Of a stretch of 5,506 nucleotides of DNA, positions 1-3,867 are shown in pieces. Positions within the stretch are counted from its first letter, which is position 1. Each line of letters starts with the position of its first letter. The position numbers were made by a program, and so were the translations under genes. The stretch lies in contig JAISDD010000141.1 of the NCBI GenBank assembly GCA_031265005.1, positions 1 to 5,506 of the forward strand, given 5' to 3'. Under the pieces are notes generated by a model, which saw only the letters and a program-made list of their open reading frames with translations, ran no database searches and had not been told where the DNA came from. This DNA is from Syntrophomonadaceae bacterium (GTDB taxonomy: Bacteria; Bacillota; Syntrophomonadia; Syntrophomonadales; Syntrophomonadaceae).

Positions 1-65
1 AAGAAATATCCAAAAAAAGACAGTGTAAATCCGAAAAATACCGCTATTACATTTAAATACGCCAT
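1..65 (-). CDS. Possible N-terminal fragment of a small membrane protein running off the left edge
   Basis: A minus-strand frame opens at an ATG (plus positions 63-65) and stays open for 21 codons to the window edge. It begins MAYLNVIAVFFGFTLSFF, which would be a single hydrophobic membrane helix right at the N-terminus. An in-frame TAG lies just upstream, so this ATG is the first possible start. No good Shine-Dalgarno sequence precedes it. T-rich DNA produces Phe/Leu-rich translations by chance, and the plus strand is also open over the same bases until a TAG at 79-81 (ending ...FKYAITIRY), so a gene ending here on the plus strand is the alternative. If real, it is transcribed away from hppA. 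No family recognised. Confidence 0.25.
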   Translation of the reverse strand, partial: MAYLNVIAVFFGFTLSFFGYF

Positions 66-132
66 AACAATTCGCTACTAGCTGAAACCAATATATTTTA
101 GACTTTGCAATATTATTACACCCCATTAACAT

Positions 133-297
133 TTATATGGTAAGTATAGTTTGTAAAATACCATCGGCCAGATTCTTTTTAAGACATTCTTTTGGAACTG
201 TAGAGTGTCCGGCGTATATTTTCAAACGGTTCACTAAAGCGGTCGTTTTTGAGTTGTTTGCTTGAAACTGGGTAATTCTGTTGATAAAACTAAACAT
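133..297 (-). CDS. Doubtful small ORF, 54 residues, unknown
   Basis: On the minus strand a frame runs from an ATG at 295-297 (a second in-frame ATG at 301-303 would add two residues) to a TAA at 133-135. The product starts MFSFINRITQF, has a basic, mixed-composition middle (KTTALVNRLKIYAGHS, then VPKECLKK) and ends in an amphipathic tail (LADGILQTILTI). The composition is more protein-like than a random AT-rich translation. Against it: no Shine-Dalgarno sequence precedes either ATG, the plus strand is also open for about 42 codons across the same DNA, and a frame of this length is expected by chance in a region this size. A TATACT hexamer on the minus strand (plus 323-328) could serve as a -10 box. 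I recognise no family. It could be the remnant of a decayed gene. Confidence 0.22.
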   Translation of the reverse strand: MFSFINRITQFQANNSKTTALVNRLKIYAGHSTVPKECLKKNLADGILQTILTI

Positions 298-390
298 AAA
301 CATGAATTATGAACCGATGTGTAGTATACTGTTGAGGCTGAATGTATTATTATTCAGTAATGATGGATTATCATGTCTGAGTATACGGTA

Positions 391-421
391 TTGAGAGGGG
401 AGAGGATAGGAAAACTATATT
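391..421 (+). promoter_or_regulatory. Possible sigma-70 promoter of hppA
   Basis: TTGAGA (391-396) matches five of six -35 consensus bases and TATATT (416-421) matches five of six -10 bases, separated by a long 19-bp spacer. The predicted start near 428 would leave a leader of about 60 nt before hppA. The long spacer makes this tentative. An alternative -35-like TTGATA at 281-286 lacks a good -10 partner. Confidence 0.3.
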
Positions 422-436
422 TAATATCTCATGGTG

Positions 437-449
437 CTGTTTTAAACAG
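437..449. repeat. 13-bp palindrome in the hppA leader, possible operator
   Basis: CTGTTT and AAACAG flank one central T, giving a perfect inverted repeat. It lies between the candidate promoter and the hppA ribosome binding site, where a repressor could act, but an AT-rich palindrome of this size can arise by chance. No regulator was recognised from the motif. Confidence 0.3.
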
Positions 450-471
450 TGTAAATATTTATTACTTACTT

Positions 472-485
472 GAAAGAAAGGTGAT
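472..485 (+). promoter_or_regulatory. Ribosome binding site of hppA
   Basis: GAAAGAAAGGTGAT contains AGGTGAT, complementary to seven consecutive bases of the usual 16S anti-Shine-Dalgarno tail. It sits immediately before two tandem TTG codons (488 and 491). AAAGG ends 6 nt before the first and 9 nt before the second, so either TTG fits. No ATG lies nearby in this frame, which makes a TTG start the best choice. Confidence 0.75.
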
Positions 486-487
486 AA

Positions 488-2974
488 TTGTTGGTTCTCG
501 ATTTTTCTTCTCTGCTAGCTGGCCCCAAGTTTAGAAACGCTGTTAAATACTCGTTTTTATGGATATTCAGCCTAGCGTCAATATTATTCTTACCATTACA
601 AGCCTCAGCCAGTGAGGCCAATCTGACGCTTCCGGCTCTAGAAGCAGGGCAGCATAACTTACTTCTGGCAGGCATCGTTGTTTGCATATTAGGAATGGTA
701 TTTGGCTATTATCAATTTTCCAAAATTAAAAAACTTCACGCTCACAAGTCCATGTTAGACGTAGCTCAAACTATTTACGAAACATGCAAAACATATTTGA
801 CGCAACAGGGAAAATTCATTGCTATCTTATTCGTGTTTATCGGTGTATGTATAGCTTTTTACTTTGGGTTTCTGCAGAATACGTCAGTCGGCGGAGTGCT
901 GTTCATATTAATGTGGACGGTTATCGGTATTTTAGGTTCATATTGTGTGGCGTGGTATGGAATAAGGGTGAATACTCTGGCAAACAGCCGCACCGCTTTT
1001 ACCGCTTTGGAACGCAAGCCTTTAAAATTGCTGAATATCGCTTTGGACGCTGGTATGAGCATAGGCGTTTTACTGGTTTGCGTAGAGTTGATTATGATGC
1101 TGATCATTTTACTCTTTGTCCCCGGCCATTTAGCAGGATCCAGTTTTATCGGCTTTGCCATCGGGGAATCGTTAGGTGCCAGCGCTTTGCGTATTGCCGG
1201 TGGCATATTTACTAAAATCGCCGATATTGGCGCCGACCTCATGAAAATAGTGTTCGGGATTAAAGAAGACGACCCCCGCAATCCTGGTGTTATCGCCGAT
1301 TGCTGTGGAGATAACGCCGGCGACAGCGTAGGTCCTACCGCAGACGGATTTGAAACTTATGGAGTAACCGGCGTCGCTATTGTAACTTTTATCATTTTAG
1401 GAGTTTTCGACCCCGGGATGCAAACCACGCTGCTGACTTGGATTTTCACTATCCGCGTATTAATGGTAATTACTTCCATAGTTTCTTTTTACGTAAACCG
1501 GGCTTTCAGTCAATCCCGTTTTGGCAACAAAGACGATTTTGATTTTGAAGCGCCTTTATCCAGCTTAGTCTGGGTCACTTCCATAATTTCCATAGTAGTT
1601 ACTTTTATCGTCAGCTATCTCATTTTAGCTTCCGGCACTTCCGCTCAATTACGTGAATTATGGTTTTTATTTGCCGCCATCGTAAGCCTTGGCACTTTAT
1701 CAGCCGCTTTAATCCCTGAGTTCACTAAAATATTTACCAGCCCCAACTCCAAACACGTCGCCGAAGTAGTAAAAGCTTCCAGAGAAGGCGGCCCTTCTCT
1801 CAACATTTTATCTGGTTTGGTAGCTGGTAATTTCAGCGCTTTTTGGATCGGCATGGTATTTGTAGTCATCATGTTCGCCGCCTATTATTTAAGCGGTTAC
1901 GGCTTGGACGCGGTTATGATTTATCCTTCCGTATTTGCTTTCGGCCTGGTCGCTTTTGGCATGTTAGGAATGGGTCCGGTCACTATCGCTGTTGATAGTT
2001 ATGGCCCGGTTACCGATAACGCCCAATCTATTTATGAACTTTCTTTAATAGAAGAAATTCCGGATGTGGAAAAACAAATTGAAGTCATGTACGGCTTTAA
2101 ACCGGATTTTGAAAAGGCCAAACATTATCTTGAAGCCAACGACGGCGCCGGCAACACTTTTAAAGCGACCGCTAAGCCTGTTCTCATCGGAACAGCGGTA
2201 GTCGGAGCCACTACCATGATTTTCTCTCTGATCCTGGTAATTCAAAACGTTTTAAATGTAAACCCGGCGGAAATACTTAACCTCTTGAATCCTTTCACCA
2301 TTTTAGGCTTCTTATGCGGCGGAGCGGTTATATACTGGTTTACCGGAGCTTCTACTCAGGCGGTAACTACCGGAGCTTACAGGGCGGTCGAATACATCAA
2401 AAACAATATAAACCTAGATGCCGCCGCCAACCAGCAAGCTAACATAGAAAACTCTAAAGAAGTAGTTAAAATATGTACTCAGTATGCTCAATCGGGTATG
2501 TTCAATATTTTCATAGCTATCTTTTCCTTTGCCTTAGCTTTTGCTTGCTTATCCGCTCCTAGCATTGAAAATAATAATCCCGTGAGCTTCTTTGTGGCTT
2601 ATTTAATTTCCATAGCTATATTCGGCCTCTTCCAAGCCGTTTTCATGGCTAACGCGGGCGGCTGCTGGGATAACTCCAAAAAAGTAGTGGAAGTAGATCT
2701 ACAGGAAAAAGGCACCCCTCTTCATGAAGCTACCGTGGTGGGCGATACGGTAGGAGACCCTTTTAAAGATACTTCTTCCGTCGCTTTAAACCCCATAATA
2801 AAATTCACTACCTTATTTGGTCTTTTAGCGATGGAGATAGCTATTTCCGAATCATTCCGGGCCACTGCCCCATATGTCGGCTTCGTTTTCCTGCTCATCG
2901 CCATTTTCTTTGTTTACCGTTCTTTCTTCGGCATGAGGATTCCGGCTAAAGAGGAAAAGGCTGTAAAAAAATAA
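488..2974 (+). CDS. hppA: Membrane-bound ion-translocating pyrophosphatase, divergent type
   Basis: Hydrolyses pyrophosphate to phosphate and uses the energy to pump H+ (possibly Na+) across the cytoplasmic membrane. The 828-residue product is strongly hydrophobic, consistent with the multi-helix mPPase fold. Core motifs are intact: GGIFTKIADIGAD at 238-250 (K243, D246, D250), EDDPRNP at 260-266, the acidic run D271/D275/D279, the gate-region D286 and E289 in ADGFETYG, GPVTDNAQ at 506-513, GNTFKA at 555-560, NAGGCWDNSKK at 722-732, and GDTVGDPFKD at 752-761. Residue K559 in GNTFKA is where potassium-independent enzymes carry lysine, but A562 three residues on is unlike the usual partner. The usual DNVGDNVGD is replaced by DCCGDNAGD, followed by SVGPTADGFET. 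Residues about 20-42 form a signal-peptide-like helix ending ASASEA. The protein is longer than typical 660-720-residue bacterial forms. The family is certain. The transported ion is inferred. Confidence 0.96.
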   Translation: MLVLDFSSLLAGPKFRNAVKYSFLWIFSLASILFLPLQASASEANLTLPALEAGQHNLLLAGIVVCILGMVFGYYQFSKIKKLHAHKSMLDVAQTIYETCKTYLTQQGKFIAILFVFIGVCIAFYFGFLQNTSVGGVLFILMWTVIGILGSYCVAWYGIRVNTLANSRTAFTALERKPLKLLNIALDAGMSIGVLLVCVELIMMLIILLFVPGHLAGSSFIGFAIGESLGASALRIAGGIFTKIADIGADLMKIVFGIKEDDPRNPGVIADCCGDNAGDSVGPTADGFETYGVTGVAIVTFIILGVFDPGMQTTLLTWIFTIRVLMVITSIVSFYVNRAFSQSRFGNKDDFDFEAPLSSLVWVTSIISIVVTFIVSYLILASGTSAQLRELWFLFAAIVSLGTLSAALIPEFTKIFTSPNSKHVAEVVKASREGGPSLNILSGLVAGNFSAFWIGMVFVVIMFAAYYLSGYGLDAVMIYPSVFAFGLVAFGMLGMGPVTIAVDSYGPVTDNAQSIYELSLIEEIPDVEKQIEVMYGFKPDFEKAKHYLEANDGAGNTFKATAKPVLIGTAVVGATTMIFSLILVIQNVLNVNPAEILNLLNPFTILGFLCGGAVIYWFTGASTQAVTTGAYRAVEYIKNNINLDAAANQQANIENSKEVVKICTQYAQSGMFNIFIAIFSFALAFACLSAPSIENNNPVSFFVAYLISIAIFGLFQAVFMANAGGCWDNSKKVVEVDLQEKGTPLHEATVVGDTVGDPFKDTSSVALNPIIKFTTLFGLLAMEIAISESFRATAPYVGFVFLLIAIFFVYRSFFGMRIPAKEEKAVKK

Positions 2975-3024
2975 CGCGAGTTTTTGAAAAAAGCCGGCCA
3001 TAAAAAGATATGTACTCACACTGA

Positions 3025-3063
3025 AAAACGGGATACTGCCAAAACAGTAACCCGTTTTCTTTT
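3025..3063. terminator. Strong rho-independent terminator, probably bidirectional
   Basis: AAAACGGG-A-TACTG (3025-3038) pairs with CAGTA-A-CCCGTTTT (3045-3058) around the loop CCAAAA, giving 13 base pairs and one A-A mismatch. On the plus strand the stem runs into TTTTCTTTT, ending hppA transcription about 50 nt after its stop. On the minus strand the hairpin ends in TTTTT, so it can also stop the convergent gene at 3168-3590, which has no better terminator of its own. Confidence 0.88.
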
Positions 3064-3167
3064 CATTATCAGACATAAATAACAACTCAAACAGTATTTG
3101 ATTTTTTTATTAAACTACCGCAACAAGTCCATATTTCCTAAACTGCTTTTTCTATACAGTTTCCACT

Positions 3168-3590
3168 CTATTCGAAACGGCAGTTAAATTTCTTAAAAGC
3201 GTTAAGCAGTTTTTCGCGCAGCTCTTTTCCGTTCTCATAAAAATCCGGCTGGAGTTTTATGGAACTCTGATACGTTTTTATGGTAAAACAAGTTTTTTGA
3301 GCAAAACTATTTTCCTCTTTAACGCTTTTGATCTCTTCATAGGAAACGCAGCGGATATCGTCCCCTCTGGTAAAAACGATCCCTTGCTCAGTTAGCTCTA
3401 TTTGTTCTCCGATGCGTTTTCTTCCTTGTCTCCAGCTGACCGCCACTGTCAAAGCTCCCCCCAGCGAAAGCACTAAAGCAATTATCGGAAAGCTGAATTT
3501 CCAAAACAAAATCACCAAAACAAAAATAATCGCTAATAAAATCCAAGACACCGAATAGCCGCTTCTATCAGTGATTTTGAAAATATCCAT
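3168..3590 (-). CDS. Small membrane protein with two helices and a YcxB/PH-like C-terminal domain
   Basis: A 140-residue protein of unknown function. A short polar N-terminus (MDIFKITDRSGYSVS) precedes two adjacent membrane helices at about 15-30 and 33-52, separated by only a couple of residues as a hairpin. A basic stretch (RQGRKR, 54-59) then suggests that both termini lie inside the cell. Residues about 61-138 form a soluble domain with alternating hydrophobic strands (IELTEQGIVFT, IRCVSYEEIKSVKEE, CFTIKTYQSSIKLQP) and a final amphipathic helix (GKELREKLLNAFKKF). This is the pattern of YcxB-like and other bacterial PH-like membrane proteins. Recognition is by architecture only. The start is supported by AGAGG 8 nt upstream. 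It is convergent with hppA and divergent from the activator at 3868, so it is a one-gene unit. The role cannot be inferred. Confidence 0.8.
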   Translation of the reverse strand: MDIFKITDRSGYSVSWILLAIIFVLVILFWKFSFPIIALVLSLGGALTVAVSWRQGRKRIGEQIELTEQGIVFTRGDDIRCVSYEEIKSVKEENSFAQKTCFTIKTYQSSIKLQPDFYENGKELREKLLNAFKKFNCRFE

Positions 3591-3593
3591 TAA

Positions 3594-3616
3594 ATCATCC
3601 TCTTTCCCATATTATA
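3594..3616 (-). promoter_or_regulatory. Ribosome binding site and candidate -10 box of the small membrane protein gene
   Basis: On the minus strand a perfect TATAAT (plus 3611-3616) is followed by ATGGGAAAGAGGATGATTTA and then the ATG. A start about 7 nt after the -10 box gives a very short leader of roughly 15 nt, just enough for the AGAGG ribosome binding site. The -35 region is poor (TTTTAT at 17-bp spacing), so the promoter may need an activator or be weak. A second TATAAT lies at plus 3641-3646. Confidence 0.4.
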
Positions 3617-3727
3617 ATTTCCAACCGCCAATCATAAAATATTATAGATTATTAACACCTAAAACACATTATTAATTGGAAATTTTGTGTAATTTAGATA
3701 AAAATAAACCATAAAAGGGTTTTCATA

Positions 3728-3749
3728 ATTGTTCACTTTAGTGTACAAT
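3728..3749. repeat. 22-bp imperfect inverted repeat, possible operator or hairpin
   Basis: Outer arms ATTGT (3728-3732) and ACAAT (3745-3749) and inner arms CACT (3734-3737) and AGTG (3740-3743) share one centre at 3738.5. Nine of eleven positions pair. It lies about 120 bp before the activator start and 138 bp before the divergent gene. The size and symmetry suit the binding site of a dimeric regulator, including the activator itself. It does not match CRP, Rex, TnrA or cre consensus patterns that I know. Confidence 0.5.
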
Positions 3750-3762
3750 ATAAATAACATTC

Positions 3763-3778
3763 GTACATAATTATATAC
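3763..3778. repeat. 16-bp AT-rich inverted repeat
   Basis: GTACATAATTATATAC is symmetric at seven of eight pairs. Its centre is 32 bp, about three helical turns, from the centre of the dyad at 3728-3749, so proteins on both would face the same side of the DNA. It also begins with GTACA, which ends the right half of the first dyad (3743-3747). Being AT-rich, it could be coincidental. Confidence 0.3.
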
Positions 3779-3782
3779 AAAA

Positions 3783-3819
3783 GCACACTATCCTGCCATT
3801 CCAACATCTTTATGTGTGC
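3783..3819. repeat. Inverted repeat GCACAC / GTGTGC, possible RNA stem
   Basis: GCACAC (3783-3788) and GTGTGC (3814-3819) are exact complements separated by 25 nt. The pair nests inside a longer-range pair, ATTGTTCA (3728-3735) with TGAACAAT (3827-3834), so the leader could fold as a closed structure if transcription starts upstream of 3728. Confidence 0.3.
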
Positions 3820-3826
3820 AAATAAC

Positions 3827-3840
3827 TGAACAATTGTCCA
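3827..3840. repeat. 14-bp inverted repeat just upstream of the activator's ribosome binding site
   Basis: TGAACAATTGTCCA pairs at six of seven positions. Its left half, TGAACAAT, is the exact reverse complement of ATTGTTCA in the dyad at 3728-3735, so the same 8-bp half-site occurs twice in opposite orientation. It ends 13 nt before the ribosome binding site, a place where binding could block expression (autoregulation), or where the strand could pair back to 3728-3735. Confidence 0.4.
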
Positions 3841-3853
3841 TCATCCATGACCG

Positions 3854-3860
3854 AAAGGGG
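3854..3860 (+). promoter_or_regulatory. Ribosome binding site of the sigma-54 activator gene
   Basis: AAAGGGG lies 7 nt before the ATG at 3868. An in-frame TAA sits two codons upstream of that ATG, so no longer N-terminus is possible. Confidence 0.75.
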
Positions 3861-3867
3861 TTAAATT

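Larger units (their letters stand above)
1..487. other. AT-rich region upstream of hppA with no confident gene
   Basis: This stretch is clearly more AT-rich than the genes to its right and holds no long open frame with a good ribosome binding site. It contains two doubtful minus-strand frames (1-65 and 133-297), a possible sigma-70 promoter (391-421), two small adjacent hairpins (338-374), a palindrome (437-449) and the hppA ribosome binding site (472-485). It could be ordinary intergenic DNA with gene decay, or part of it could encode a short transcript. No known riboswitch class, tRNA or repeat family was recognised. Confidence 0.6.

Noticed and set aside
20..456. Exact direct repeat ACAGTGTAAAT at 20-30 and 446-456
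   Set aside because: An 11-mer pair in an AT-rich 5.5-kb window is expected by chance, and there are no flanking similarities.
466..687. Minus-strand frame overlapping the hppA start
   Set aside because: It runs antisense through the hppA ribosome binding site and first helix, with a low-quality composition and no start signal.
859..1281. Long antisense frame (140 codons) inside hppA
   Set aside because: It is opposite a coding region with clear protein motifs, has no ribosome binding site and resembles no family. The frames at 784-1215, 1645-1872, 2045-2245 and 2722-2904 are dismissed for the same reason.
2852..3085. Minus-strand frame across the hppA end and terminator
   Set aside because: It would be translated through the terminator hairpin and antisense to hppA, and has no recognisable domain.
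3140..3162. AAACTG / CAGTTT hairpin after the minus-strand gene as its own terminator
   Set aside because: The stem is only 6 bp with an 11-nt loop, and no T-run follows on the minus strand. The hairpin at 3025-3058 is far better.
3782..3798. Minus-strand sigma-54-like promoter TGGCAGGATAGTGTGCT in front of the small membrane protein gene
   Set aside because: The GG and GC dinucleotides are 11 nt apart, while sigma-54 promoters require 10 almost without exception. No other element supports it.
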